Of a stretch of DNA of 64,000 nucleotides, positions 26,877 to 36,928 are shown in pieces. Position numbers and translations under genes: made by a program. The DNA comes from Pirellulales bacterium (GTDB taxonomy: Bacteria; Planctomycetota; Planctomycetia; Pirellulales; JAICIG01). The number at the start of each line of letters is the position of its first letter. The first letter of the stretch is position 1. Under the pieces are notes generated by a model that ran no database searches, was not told the origin of the DNA, and worked only from the letters and a program-made list of their open reading frames with translations. The stretch covers positions 1-64,000 of the forward strand of contig JAICLL010000012.1 in NCBI GenBank assembly GCA_025927475.1, written 5' to 3'.

Positions 26877-27815
26877 ATGCCGATCGAATTTCGCTGCGGT
26901 CAATGCGGCAAACTGTTACGCACCGGCGATGAGACCGCGGGAAAACAAGCCAAGTGCCCGTCGTGCGGCTCGGTGCAGCCGATTCCCGCGGCGGCCGGCG
27001 GCGATCCGTTCGCGAGCCCGCCCGCGCAAGGCGCGTTTGGTGAGATGCCCAGCCGGCCCCCCGGCCAAGGGCCATTCGGTGAGCTTCCGAGCCGGCCGCC
27101 CGTGGGCTCCGACAACCCTTATGCATCACCGCTCTCAACCGCTCCGGCGCTCGAATACCGCACAGGTTATTCGGGACCGCGAACCGGGCCGCCCTGGGAG
27201 CAAAACGGACCTTCGTTCGGATCGTTCGTGGAAACGATTAAACTCGTTTACTCTTCAGTGGGCTTGTTCTTCACCAGCATGCGGCGCGAGGGTGGTTTAG
27301 GGCGGCCGCTGGGGTTTGCCGTCATTGGCGGGAGCGTCGGGGGCCTGGTGGCGGTGTTCTTCAACCTAGGCATGCAAGCTCTATTGATGATGGCCGGCGC
27401 GCAAAACGGCCCCGGAGTCGCGCCGGGCCTGGGAGCGGGATTCTATGCGATCTTGATTGTGATTGTGGTCGTTTTGATGCCCCTCGGCATTGTTCTGCAA
27501 ACCTTTATCATCTCCGGAGTGTTTCACGTCTGCTTGATGATTCTGGGCGGCGCCAACCAGACGTTTGAGACAACCTTTCGCGTGGTGTCATACAGTTCAG
27601 GCAGCACATCGCTATTGTTGCTGATCCCATTCTGCGGACAATATATCCAAGGCATCGTGAATCTCGTCTTCGCTGCGATCGGCCTGATGCACGCGCATGA
27701 AACCTCGGGCGTCAAGGCTACGTTTGCGGTGTTGCTGCCAATCTTGTTTTGCTGCGGCGGAGCAATCCTGTTTTATGCCCTGATCATCGGGGCGGTGGTC
27801 ATGAACGCGAGGTAA
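26877..27815 (+). CDS. Zinc-ribbon membrane protein, YIP1-like
   Basis: MPIEFRCGQCGKLLRTGDETAGKQAKCPSCG then 5-6 TM segments. Confidence 0.8.
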   Translation: MPIEFRCGQCGKLLRTGDETAGKQAKCPSCGSVQPIPAAAGGDPFASPPAQGAFGEMPSRPPGQGPFGELPSRPPVGSDNPYASPLSTAPALEYRTGYSGPRTGPPWEQNGPSFGSFVETIKLVYSSVGLFFTSMRREGGLGRPLGFAVIGGSVGGLVAVFFNLGMQALLMMAGAQNGPGVAPGLGAGFYAILIVIVVVLMPLGIVLQTFIISGVFHVCLMILGGANQTFETTFRVVSYSSGSTSLLLLIPFCGQYIQGIVNLVFAAIGLMHAHETSGVKATFAVLLPILFCCGGAILFYALIIGAVVMNAR

Positions 27816-27872
27816 CTCTCTACACGTGCGGGCACGGGGCGGACGCTCCTGTTTAGCTACGCAACCTGAATC

Positions 27873-28967
27873 ATGCCGATCGAATTTCGCTGCGGTCAAT
27901 GTGGTAAACTTCTGCGCACTGCCGATGAGACCGCGGGCAAACAGGCTAAATGCCCATCATGCGGCACGGTGCTGCCAATTCCCACGGCTCCGACCACGCT
28001 TACGTCGCAGCTTCATGGCGGCGAGGTCATGGTCAGCCCGTTTGCTGGCAGCCTGCCGCCGCCCTCGCCGGGGACGGGCGGAGAGGTGAACCCATACCAG
28101 TCGCCCGCGTCGGCGTTGCTGGGTCCTGCCGAATCGTACTACGCGCCCGCGCCTGGCACGCGAACCATTCGCTCCACCAAGATCGACATCGGCGACGTGA
28201 TCCGCGGCACCTGGGAAATCGCCACCAAAAACACCAATCAGTTCTTGATGTGTTTTTTGGTGTTCTTGGCATGCGCCGCCCTGAATTATGCGGCGGCCTT
28301 CGTCCAACAAATCATTCTCTTCGGCGTGCAGGCGGCAGGGCCGCCTGTCAGCGTCTTCATGGCGGTAAACATCGTGCTCTCGCTTTTGGGAGGAGTGTTT
28401 CAACTGTGGCTCAATGCCGGGCAGACTCTCTATTTCATCCGCACGGCCCGCGGCGAGGAAACGCCCTTCGGTCTTGTTTTCTCTGGCGCTCCGTACCTGG
28501 TCAGAATCGTTCTCGCTAGCCTTTTGCTGGGAGTAGTTGCCCTTGGCATCGCCTTGATTTGCGCAATTCCCGCCGTTATTGCCTATTGGGCAAGCCAAGA
28601 GCCGGCCATGGGCGTCTTGGTATTTATAGTGCTGCTGCTAGCGCCCGCCCTTTATCTTGGCGTGACGTATTCGCAGTTTCTGAATTTGATCATTGATTTT
28701 GATCTCGGCGTGATCGACTCATTGCAAACGTCGAGGCAAATCACGGCGCACAACCGCCTGTCCTTAGTTGCGCTTTCGCTACTGGCGACGCTCGCAATGG
28801 GAATCAGTCTCGTTCTCTGTTGTCTTCCATCGCTGTTCATGATTCCGTTCGTCACGCTGGGCGCCGCGGTGGTTTACTTGAAAATGTCGGGACAGGTTAC
28901 TGCCGAACAGTTGCTGCGGCAGCCACCATTCGCCGCGCCTGGTCATCTGCCAGAACCGCTGCGGTAG
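27873..28967 (+). CDS. Zinc-ribbon membrane protein, paralogous N-terminus to preceding gene
   Basis: MPIEFRCGQCGKLLRTADETAGKQAKCPSCG then multiple TM segments. Confidence 0.85.
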   Translation: MPIEFRCGQCGKLLRTADETAGKQAKCPSCGTVLPIPTAPTTLTSQLHGGEVMVSPFAGSLPPPSPGTGGEVNPYQSPASALLGPAESYYAPAPGTRTIRSTKIDIGDVIRGTWEIATKNTNQFLMCFLVFLACAALNYAAAFVQQIILFGVQAAGPPVSVFMAVNIVLSLLGGVFQLWLNAGQTLYFIRTARGEETPFGLVFSGAPYLVRIVLASLLLGVVALGIALICAIPAVIAYWASQEPAMGVLVFIVLLLAPALYLGVTYSQFLNLIIDFDLGVIDSLQTSRQITAHNRLSLVALSLLATLAMGISLVLCCLPSLFMIPFVTLGAAVVYLKMSGQVTAEQLLRQPPFAAPGHLPEPLR

Positions 28968-28976
28968 CCACCAAGG

Positions 28977-29816
28977 CTACAGCCACAGATGCAGCCGCCC
29001 GCCGAGCATGTCGGGCAGCGCCTGGGCGACGTATTGCCGCACCTGCTGCGGGTGATAGCGCGTGCTGAAATGCGACGCCACCACCAGCTCGTTGCGAAAC
29101 CGATCGCGGCGCTCGATAAAATCATCCAGGTGCATGTGCCCGAACTTGTGAATCTTGTCTTTGCGGTGCCGCGGCGCCACAAACGTCAGCTCGGTGATCA
29201 ACACCTGGGCTTCGTACATGGCCGGACAAACATCGAGCCCCTCGGGCGAGCTGTCGCCAATGTAGGCCACGCGGGCGATCCGCCGCTCTTCGGTGACCTC
29301 GGCGCCCGACAGGCGCAGGTCACGGATCTGGTCGCCCGAGAGCGCCTGATACTCGGCCTTTAGCTTGCGCCGCCGCTCCCACACGATAAAGCCCAGCGAC
29401 GGCACCGTGTGCTTGGTGGCCGAGACGGTGACCACCAGCTCGCGCGAGAGCTCAATTTCGTCGCCCGGCCGCGTGGGCTTCAGCGTACAGGGCATCCGCC
29501 CGCGATCGAGCCGCACGAAGAGCTTTAAGATCCGATCGACGTATTCCACCGCCGCTTCGGGTAAATAGATCGTGGGCGGTTCCATTTTCATCATCCGCCG
29601 CCGGGCGACGTACACCGGCAGGGCCGCGATGTGATCGAGGTGCGTGTGCGACACCAGCCAGGTGGGCGTTCCCATGAAGGCCCAAGGCTGGGCGCCCAGA
29701 TCGAAGCCGACTTTTAACTCGGGAATGCGCCAATACGTCTGCACCGCCGCGCGCGAGTAGCCCTCGATCGTCAGGTCCTTGTGAACGTGCGATTTGACCG
29801 GCAGGTTGTTGATCAT
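28977..29816 (-). CDS. MBL-fold ribonuclease Z-like hydrolase
   Basis: [50 protein letters not shown]. Confidence 0.85.
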   Translation of the reverse strand: MINNLPVKSHVHKDLTIEGYSRAAVQTYWRIPELKVGFDLGAQPWAFMGTPTWLVSHTHLDHIAALPVYVARRRMMKMEPPTIYLPEAAVEYVDRILKLFVRLDRGRMPCTLKPTRPGDEIELSRELVVTVSATKHTVPSLGFIVWERRRKLKAEYQALSGDQIRDLRLSGAEVTEERRIARVAYIGDSSPEGLDVCPAMYEAQVLITELTFVAPRHRKDKIHKFGHMHLDDFIERRDRFRNELVVASHFSTRYHPQQVRQYVAQALPDMLGGRLHLWL

Positions 29817-29918
29817 CAGTGGCTCGATCGGGGCGGTGAAGAATGTACCAGTGTAGGGACCATCGCCCGCTTGGCAACCGCCGCGGAGGGCCTCCATGCG
29901 CCGGCAGCAGCTTGGACG

Positions 29919-30707
29919 CTAATCGCGCGGCGCGGGTTCGCGGCCTTCGCCATGCGCGTAGGTCGCCGCGGCGGCGGGATCGACCCTCGGATCGGCATCG
30001 CCGGGCAGCAGCCAAATCTCGCCGTAAAGCTCGCTCTGCTCCGAGCGCACGCCATGATGCCGCACCAATTCGAGCACGGCCAAAAACATGCCGATCAGGG
30101 CCGACTTGTGCATGCCCGGCTCGAACAAGTCGCCCAGGGCCAGCCGCCCGGCCGCCTTCAGCCGCTCGTGAATGCGCGACATGTGGACGTGGATCGGCGT
30201 GTCGTCGTAAACGATGTTCGAGGGAATCGCCACATGATAATCGCGCAAGATGCGGCCAAACGCGCTCACCAGGTCCCAAAGCTCGAGCTCTTGGATCGGC
30301 TCGTCGGCCAGGTTGCGCTCGCGGGCGGGCAGGTCGTTCGACAGCCGCGGAAAACGCTCTTGCCACGCTCGGCCCCGCTCTTCGAGCAAGCTGGCGGCGT
30401 CTTTGAACTGCTTGTATTCCAACAGCCGCCGCACCAGGTCTTGCCGGGGATCTTCGAGCGTCTCCTCTTCTTCTCCGCCGCGGGGCAACACCATCCGCGA
30501 CTTGATCTCAATGAGCGTGCTGGCCATTTCCAGAAAATCGCCCACGGCGTTCACATCGAGCTGTTCGAGCACCGACAGATGCTGCAGATACTGCTCGGTG
30601 ATCGCCGCGATCGGAATGTCGACAATCTCGACCTCATGCTTGCGCACCAGGTAGAGCAGCAGATCGAGCGGCCCGCGAAAAACGTCGAGGTTGATGCGAA
30701 AGTCCAT
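29919..30707 (-). CDS. scpA: Segregation and condensation protein A
   Basis: MDFRINLDVFRGPLDLLLYLVRKHEVEIVDIPIAAITEQYLQHL..DFLEMASTLIEIKSRMVLP. Confidence 0.95.
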   Translation of the reverse strand: MDFRINLDVFRGPLDLLLYLVRKHEVEIVDIPIAAITEQYLQHLSVLEQLDVNAVGDFLEMASTLIEIKSRMVLPRGGEEEETLEDPRQDLVRRLLEYKQFKDAASLLEERGRAWQERFPRLSNDLPARERNLADEPIQELELWDLVSAFGRILRDYHVAIPSNIVYDDTPIHVHMSRIHERLKAAGRLALGDLFEPGMHKSALIGMFLAVLELVRHHGVRSEQSELYGEIWLLPGDADPRVDPAAAATYAHGEGREPAPRD

Positions 30708-30750
30708 GGGAGGGTTTGGGGTCAGGGGGCGGAGTTCAAGGGGAATGTTA

Positions 30751-30990
30751 TCACCCATCACCGCAGCGGGACAGGCGGGCCAACCCTTGCATCGCCTTGC
30801 CACAAGCGCCGATTGACGATGCCCGCGCTGAGTGAACGGCGGAATCGGTATTTGACCGAAGATACGGCAAGTCGCCGTTGCCGACCTTCGACCCTTTCAG
30901 GTCGAGCACTTGCAACGCGGGAAGCGCCGGCAAATGCGACAACAATGGCTCCGCGGCTGCTGGTCCTGTGGGGTCAAAGGGAGTCAACAC
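30751..30990 (-). pseudogene. Leucine-rich-repeat protein remnant
   Basis: HLPALPALQVLDLKGSKVGNGDLPYL is one LRR unit with no surrounding intact gene. Confidence 0.4.
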
Positions 30991-31166
30991 GATACTGAGC
31001 GAACGATTGAACGCTTGCGGCTCATGACAGAAAAATGATTGACACGAAACGACGCGGTGATGCTACGCCCATCTGTGGTCGCCGTCTGCTTCGATATGGG
31101 AACCACGGATGGCACTAATGGGCACGGATAGGAAATTCGTCATTGCCGGGAAATAACGAAACCCCG

Positions 31167-31200
31167 CCGGGGCATCGGCAAACCTCCGCCCCAGCCACCG
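31167..31200. repeat. Family A palindrome arm (reverse orientation)
   Basis: CCGGGGCATCGGCAAACCTCCGCCCCAGCCACCG. Confidence 0.8.
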
Positions 31201-31326
31201 GCGGGCGATGTGCGCTTACGGCACCGTAGACATCACGCTCCGCGCGGGATGTTCTTGCCGGCCGTCATTTCCCGGTTTTGCCTTTTGACTTTCCTCGGGA
31301 CCATCGCCAGTCGTTCTGTCGCGCGT

Positions 31327-32442
31327 TCACAAACCTTCGTTCAGCCCCTGCAAATCATCAGGCAAGAAGCGGCCGTCTTTGCGGACCAACTCGCCGTTGA
31401 ACCAGATTTCGCCGCCGCCCCAGTCGGGCGTTTGAATCCAAACGAGGTCCCAGTGGACGCGGCTGCGGTTGCCGTTGTCGCACTCGTCGTAGGCGTTGCC
31501 CGGCGTCAGGTGAATTGAGCCGCCGATCTTTTCGTCGAACAGCGTGTCAAGCATCGGCTGCTTGATGCGATGGTTGCAGCCGATCGACCACTCGCCGATG
31601 TACCGCGCGCCCTCGTCGCTGTCGAGCACCTGGTTGAGCTTGTCGGTCTCGCCCGTGCAGACGGCCCGTACAATCTGGCCGTCGCGAAACTCGAACTCGA
31701 CATCGCGAAAAATGGCGCCCTGATAACGCGAAGGAGCGTTGTAGCGAATGGCGCCCTGCACGCTATCGCGAATCGGGGCGGTAAACACCTCGCCGTCGGG
31801 AATGTTGCGTTGGCCGTGGCAGGCCCGCACGTTCATGCCGCGAATCGAGAAGCGCAGGTCGGTGCCCGGCCCTACCAGTCGCACCTGGTCGGCCGCCAGC
31901 ATCCGCCGCACCAGCGGCTCCTGATCGCGGGCCATCTGCTGGTAATCGGCAGTGCATACATCATAATAAAAATCTTCAAAAGCTTCGCTGCTCATGTTGG
32001 CGGCCTGGGCCATCGCGTCGGTCGGGTAGCGCAGCACCACCCAGCGCGTTTTGCTCACGCGCACCTGGCTGTGGACCGGCTGCCACCAGAGCCGCTGATA
32101 CAGGTCCATGCGTTCGATCGGCACGTCGGCAAACTCGCTGGAGTTGGCCGAGCCGCGGATGCCGATGTAGGCGTTCATCTGCTCCATCCGCGTTTTTTCC
32201 AGCTCGCCGGCCACTTCGAGGCTGGTCTCGCTGGCAGCACGGTAGAGCGAACGCAGCACGGCGTTGTTTTTCCAGCTTACGAATGTGTGCGCGCCGCGCT
32301 CGGCGGCCAGCTCGACCAGCCGGCAAACCAAGGCCGGCTGCGGCAGGTCGATGGCCTCGATCAGCAGCTTTTCGCCCGCGCGAAGCTGGCAACTGTGGTC
32401 GATCAGAAGGTGGGCCAGACGGTCGAGTCGAGGATCGTGCAT
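31327..32442 (-). CDS. M29-family (thermophilic-type) aminopeptidase
   Basis: MHDPRLDRLAHLLIDHSCQLRAGEKLLIEA..GECS-type ending HWDLVWIQTPDWGGGEIWFNGELVRKDGRFLPD. Confidence 0.9.
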   Translation of the reverse strand: MHDPRLDRLAHLLIDHSCQLRAGEKLLIEAIDLPQPALVCRLVELAAERGAHTFVSWKNNAVLRSLYRAASETSLEVAGELEKTRMEQMNAYIGIRGSANSSEFADVPIERMDLYQRLWWQPVHSQVRVSKTRWVVLRYPTDAMAQAANMSSEAFEDFYYDVCTADYQQMARDQEPLVRRMLAADQVRLVGPGTDLRFSIRGMNVRACHGQRNIPDGEVFTAPIRDSVQGAIRYNAPSRYQGAIFRDVEFEFRDGQIVRAVCTGETDKLNQVLDSDEGARYIGEWSIGCNHRIKQPMLDTLFDEKIGGSIHLTPGNAYDECDNGNRSRVHWDLVWIQTPDWGGGEIWFNGELVRKDGRFLPDDLQGLNEGL

Positions 32443-33695
32443 CAGGGGCTCTTGGGGTTGGTCAGCCGGCCCAGAAACAAGATGGCGCCGGTTCGGTTGT
32501 CACGAATCAAGAACAGAAACGGGTGATCGGCGCGGAACACCACGGGCGGGTCTTCGCTTGGCGGCTCGGCGGCGGCATCCATCATTACCGCCGTTGCGGC
32601 CGCGGCTTCCGTTCCCTCTTCATCCACATTGACGAACGCGGCGTGGATCACCGCGTAAAGTTTCAGATCTTCAAACGACGTCATGCCGGAAAAATCGGCG
32701 TCTTCGCTGAAGGCCCGCGTCATTCCCAGCGCTTTTAAGGCATCTTTCAGCGGCAGTTGCGACGTGATCTTAAACCTTGGCAAGAACACTTCTACCCGGC
32801 GGGGCTTGCCGTCGGCGAGCCACCGGTCCAGTTTCTCGGCCGTCATCGTTTCTTCCAAACCTGCAAGCCCATCGGCCTGCTTCGGCAGCAGCACCGCCAT
32901 CGACAGGTGGTTGCCCACGTAGGGCAGTTCGAGCAACTGCGCGTCGTCGGTTTCGGCGTACGAGAAATGCTCCAGTTGCCGCATCAGGGGCGCGTCGGTC
33001 TGCTCTTCGCCGGAGAGGTGGAAAGGCGCGTCCTCCGTGGCTCGCTTCCAAAACTCGTCCTGCCAGGCGGCCTTGAAATAAATGGCGTTAGTCAGCACCA
33101 GGCGGGTGAGCGGCTCAATCATGTTGGGCGAAATCAATTGGCCGATCTTGCCCTCGGTTTGCTTGCCAATCCAATCGTTGATGGTCCGGGCAGCTTTGTC
33201 GGGGCGATTGAAATTGACCTGGGCGAGTCCCGCCCCATATTCGTCTCGCGTCAACTTCACAAATTCTGGGCGGAACGGATAGCCCTCCAGACCCCACAGC
33301 CGACTGGCCATGCGCAGTTGGTAGCGCTCGCCGTTGCTGTTGAGAATATGGACCAGCTCGCCGACTCCTTGGTGCACCTGCTCATCGGGTGCATCCAGAT
33401 GCAGCACCTGGGTCATCTCCTCTTTGGTCTGTCCGCCCGCCCCCGCGTAGGTCATGGCCAGGGCGGCCGAGACGCTGGCCGGCGAAAAGAACAGGTTGCC
33501 GTCTTTCTGCCGCAACTGACCGTAAAGGTCGAACGCAAACTCATTGGATTGAATCGCAACCTTGCGAGCTTCCTCGGTGACGGTGATTTCCGCCGCGTCA
33601 AACACGCGCGGCGGCGGCTCGGCGGTGCAGGCGCCCAGCACGGCTACGACGACCACCAGAGCCGATCGGAGCGGAAGGGAAACGGTTTGCCTCAT
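32442..33695 (-). CDS. Serpin-family protease inhibitor, lipoprotein-type signal
   Basis: LGAC lipobox; NLFFSPASVSAALAMTYAGAGGQTKEEM; AAFVNVDEEGTEAAAATAV; DHPFLFLIRDNRTGAILFLGRL. Confidence 0.95.
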   Translation of the reverse strand: MRQTVSLPLRSALVVVVAVLGACTAEPPPRVFDAAEITVTEEARKVAIQSNEFAFDLYGQLRQKDGNLFFSPASVSAALAMTYAGAGGQTKEEMTQVLHLDAPDEQVHQGVGELVHILNSNGERYQLRMASRLWGLEGYPFRPEFVKLTRDEYGAGLAQVNFNRPDKAARTINDWIGKQTEGKIGQLISPNMIEPLTRLVLTNAIYFKAAWQDEFWKRATEDAPFHLSGEEQTDAPLMRQLEHFSYAETDDAQLLELPYVGNHLSMAVLLPKQADGLAGLEETMTAEKLDRWLADGKPRRVEVFLPRFKITSQLPLKDALKALGMTRAFSEDADFSGMTSFEDLKLYAVIHAAFVNVDEEGTEAAAATAVMMDAAAEPPSEDPPVVFRADHPFLFLIRDNRTGAILFLGRLTNPKSP

Positions 33696-33709
33696 GGAAC
33701 TCACTCCTA

Positions 33710-35206
33710 TCAACCGGTTGATGGCTGCCATCGCTCCATTTCATCCCAAGGCCAAAGCGGCCTGGGGATGTTTCGGTAATCGTACTTCCAAAAATCGGCA
33801 GGCGCGCAGCCGGGGGCTTGCACCACCATGATCTTCGCCGCCCGGCTTTGATAGGCCGCCCGAAAACCGCAGGGGCTTTTGGCGACCAGCACGCTGGCCG
33901 CGAACGGATCGAAGCCGGCGGCTTGAAAAAATTCGGGCGCGAAATGTGGCCCGCTCTGCGAAGTCAACAGCATGCAGACATTGCCGCGCCGCAAGACCGC
34001 CGAGCGGCCCAGGTCGACGGCCAGGTTGCGGGCCAAATGCCCCGAGATCGTAAACCGAGCATCGAAGAGCCGCTCGACGGTGGCTTCGATGTCGATGGGC
34101 CGCGAGAAGCGCCTGTCGCGCACGCCGCCCAGCGAAGTCTTGAGCATGCCGCCCATGCCCGCCTTGGCCGCGGCTTCGACCACCTGGGGCGAAACCAGCG
34201 GCACGAGCGCCGGTCGCGGCCAGTCATATTTCAGCAATTCGGCGAGCACCCAGGTGCTGTCGCCCGGCGCGCCCGAGGTGGTCGAGTCGGCACTGTCGCT
34301 TAACACCACCAGGCCGGAGGTTTCGCGGCGCGCGGCCGCCACGGCCTCGGCCAAGGGCGTCAGTTCCGGCAGATAGTCACGGCGGCGGCGCCACAACTCC
34401 GTCGCCACTTGTCGGCACGCCGTGCCGGCCAGGTCCGGGCGGTTGTCGGTCACCACCACGACGCTCGAACCCAGCTCGGGAATGTCGAGCCAGGGCTGCA
34501 CGGTCGCCAGCCCGGCGGCCAGCACTTCGCTCTGGCGCTCCAGCGCTTGCAGCCGCTCGCGCAAGCCATAGCTGACGCTGGCCGGGTCTTGCGTGTTGGC
34601 CCGTTCCGCCGGCGCCACCATCGGCAGTTTTTCAAACGCGGTGGTGGGTTTCGCGCCGTCGATCAACATGCGCCGCAAGAGCCGAGCGCCGCGCTGGCCC
34701 GTTTCAAACACGTCGATGTGCGGAGCGGTATGAAACAGCACTAGCGCGTCGGCATGATCGACCATTGCCCGCGTGATGTTGGCGTGTAGATCGAGCGTGG
34801 CGACGATCGGCGTGCGGCCGGCAATGCGACGGGCGGCGGCCAGCAACTCGCCTTCGATATCCGGGTGCCGGTCGGCCACCATCGCCCCGTGCAGCGCCAG
34901 CAGAATGCCATCGACCGGCATTGCGCGCTGGAGCGACTCGACGAACTCAGCCAGCAACCAATCGAATGTATCGACAGTGACGGCGCCCGAGGGCCAGGCG
35001 GGCAAACGCACCGTGCCAACAATTTCTGGCCGTTCCGGCCAGGCCCGCAACGACTGAATAAAGCCGCCCAGCTCGTTGGTGTCGGCCATCTGCTCGACGA
35101 GCTGGCCGCCGCGCAGCACGCCGAACTGATTGAAACTCTCGCGGGTTGTCGGCAGCGGATTGAAGGTGTTGGTTTCTTGCCAAAGTTGACCGATCGCGAT
35201 GCGCAT
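33710..35206 (-). CDS. M81 family metallopeptidase (MlrC-like)
   Basis: MRIAIGQLWQETNTFNPLPTTRESF..LHGAMVADRHPDIEGELL..DLHANIT. Confidence 0.92.
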   Translation of the reverse strand: MRIAIGQLWQETNTFNPLPTTRESFNQFGVLRGGQLVEQMADTNELGGFIQSLRAWPERPEIVGTVRLPAWPSGAVTVDTFDWLLAEFVESLQRAMPVDGILLALHGAMVADRHPDIEGELLAAARRIAGRTPIVATLDLHANITRAMVDHADALVLFHTAPHIDVFETGQRGARLLRRMLIDGAKPTTAFEKLPMVAPAERANTQDPASVSYGLRERLQALERQSEVLAAGLATVQPWLDIPELGSSVVVVTDNRPDLAGTACRQVATELWRRRRDYLPELTPLAEAVAAARRETSGLVVLSDSADSTTSGAPGDSTWVLAELLKYDWPRPALVPLVSPQVVEAAAKAGMGGMLKTSLGGVRDRRFSRPIDIEATVERLFDARFTISGHLARNLAVDLGRSAVLRRGNVCMLLTSQSGPHFAPEFFQAAGFDPFAASVLVAKSPCGFRAAYQSRAAKIMVVQAPGCAPADFWKYDYRNIPRPLWPWDEMERWQPSTG

Positions 35207-35211
35207 GGAAC

Positions 35212-35246
35212 AGGGGTCGGGATTCAGGATTCGGGATTCAGGGAAA
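35212..35246. repeat. G-rich heptamer tandem array
   Basis: AGGGGTC GGGATTC AGGATTC GGGATTC AGGGAAA. Confidence 0.8.
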
Positions 35247-35250
35247 AGTG

Positions 35251-35285
35251 GTGGCTGGGGCAGAATCTTAGCGATGCTCCGGCTG
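35251..35285. repeat. Family A palindrome arm
   Basis: GTGGCTGGGGCAGAATCTTAGCGATGCTCCGGCTG. Confidence 0.8.
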
Positions 35286-35366
35286 CTTCCGCGCAAAGGA
35301 TGCGCATCATAATAACGGACTGAACCCCCCATTGTACGACCGCGGCTTCGTCGGCCCGGCTCGGAC

Positions 35367-36764
35367 CTAAACCAGTCCCGGTATCGGCTGCCCGCCTTCG
35401 GTGACAATCGGAATCGGCCGGCCTTGCGGATTCACCCAATGCGCGTCGAGATCGATCCGCAGATGGCGGAAGACCGTGGCCGCAAGATCCGAGGGACGCA
35501 CGCGTGCGTCTTGAATGTCGTAGCCCTTGCGATCGGTGCGGCCGATCACTTGGCCCGAGGGCAATCCACCGCCGGCCACCAGCATCGACATGCAGTTAGT
35601 CCAATGCCCGCGTCCGCCGTCGGGCGAAAGCATCGGCGCGCGGCCAAATTCGCCGAGCATCAAAACCAAGGTCGAGTCCAACAACCCTCGCTGGTCGAGA
35701 TCGGTCACCAGCGCGTGCATGGCACGGTCGATGGTCGGCAGAATCGGCGTCAGGCCCTTCACAATGCCGCCCCAGGGAGGCACGTTGTCGCCGTGATGGT
35801 CGAAGTACCCCCAGCGCCCGCTCACGAGTACAAAGGTAACGCCCGCCTCGACCAGCCGCCGAGCGAGCAGCGCCTTCTCGCCCACGCTGATGCGTCCATA
35901 GGCGTCGCGCACCGCGTCGGTTTCTTTCGACACATCAAAAGCTTCTTTCACGCGACCAGCAGCCACCATGTCGAAGGCCATCTGCTGATAGCGGTCGACC
36001 TGGTGCATGGTGGCGGCGCGGTCCAGGTCGCGGCTGAGGCGATCGAACTGCCGCCGCAGCTCGGCGCGATCTTGCAACCGCGGCACGGTCACGCCATCGA
36101 CCGGCGCCAGCCGCCCGGCCAACTGGCCCCCCTGCACCGGCTCGAACTCTTGCCCCAGGTGGCCCGCGCCCCACACGTCGGCCTTCCACGAATCGGCCAG
36201 TCCGACAAACGCGGGCAGATCGGCGGCGTTGGGACCTCGGAACCGGGCAACCACCGAACCCATCGACGGATATCCGCCGCCGTCGTTGCCGTTGTCGGTG
36301 CGACGGGCCAGCGCGTTGCCGGCCTGCATGGTGATCGGCGTGTGATTGCTGGCCGAGCAATCGACCGAACGGATGATCGATAGCTTGTGCATCAGGCTGG
36401 CTTGCAGCGGCAGATGCTCGCAGACTTCGATGCCCGGCACGCTGGTGCCGATGGTTTGATACGGCCCGCGGATTTCGTGCGGGGCGTTGGGCTTGGGGTC
36501 CCACATGTCGATATGGCTGGGACCGCCCGAGAGCCAGAACAAAATGACCGCTCGGCGCTCGCCGGCGTTGGCTTGATCGGCGGCGGCCGACATCCGCAGC
36601 GTATCAGCAAGTGACAGGCCTGCCAGCCCGGCCAGGCCGGTCTGCAAAAACCAGCGCCGCGAACCGACACGAATCAAGTCGCTCGGCGGCGGGCAAAGCG
36701 GGTGAACGACGCTGCCGCGCCAATGATGTGCGGCATGGGCATGAGAAGCGTGCAAATCGGCCAT
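35367..36764 (-). CDS. DUF1501 domain-containing (sulfatase-like) protein
   Basis: RRWFLQTGLAGLAGLSLAD; ILFWLSGGPSHIDMWDPKPNAPHEIRG; MLGEFGRAP. Confidence 0.95.
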   Translation of the reverse strand: MADLHASHAHAAHHWRGSVVHPLCPPPSDLIRVGSRRWFLQTGLAGLAGLSLADTLRMSAAADQANAGERRAVILFWLSGGPSHIDMWDPKPNAPHEIRGPYQTIGTSVPGIEVCEHLPLQASLMHKLSIIRSVDCSASNHTPITMQAGNALARRTDNGNDGGGYPSMGSVVARFRGPNAADLPAFVGLADSWKADVWGAGHLGQEFEPVQGGQLAGRLAPVDGVTVPRLQDRAELRRQFDRLSRDLDRAATMHQVDRYQQMAFDMVAAGRVKEAFDVSKETDAVRDAYGRISVGEKALLARRLVEAGVTFVLVSGRWGYFDHHGDNVPPWGGIVKGLTPILPTIDRAMHALVTDLDQRGLLDSTLVLMLGEFGRAPMLSPDGGRGHWTNCMSMLVAGGGLPSGQVIGRTDRKGYDIQDARVRPSDLAATVFRHLRIDLDAHWVNPQGRPIPIVTEGGQPIPGLV

Positions 36765-36856
36765 CGTAAAGGCTCCTGCACCGCGAGGGAGGGACCGCAG
36801 CCGGTAGTAGACGGCAAACGGGCCGAACGGTCAAGAGTTGGTGGCTGGTAAAGAGG

Positions 36857-36904
36857 ACGCGGGGACACGGAGATGCGGAGACACGGAGACGCGGGGATAA
36901 GGAG
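36857..36904. repeat. Octamer tandem array
   Basis: ACGCGGGG ACACGGAG ATGCGGAG ACACGGAG ACGCGGGG ATAAGGAG. Confidence 0.85.
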
Positions 36905-36928
36905 ATACTTATTTGCCCGTGCCCTCGA

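Noticed and set aside
32757-33779. 340-aa plus-strand ORF
   Set aside because: Antisense to the serpin gene
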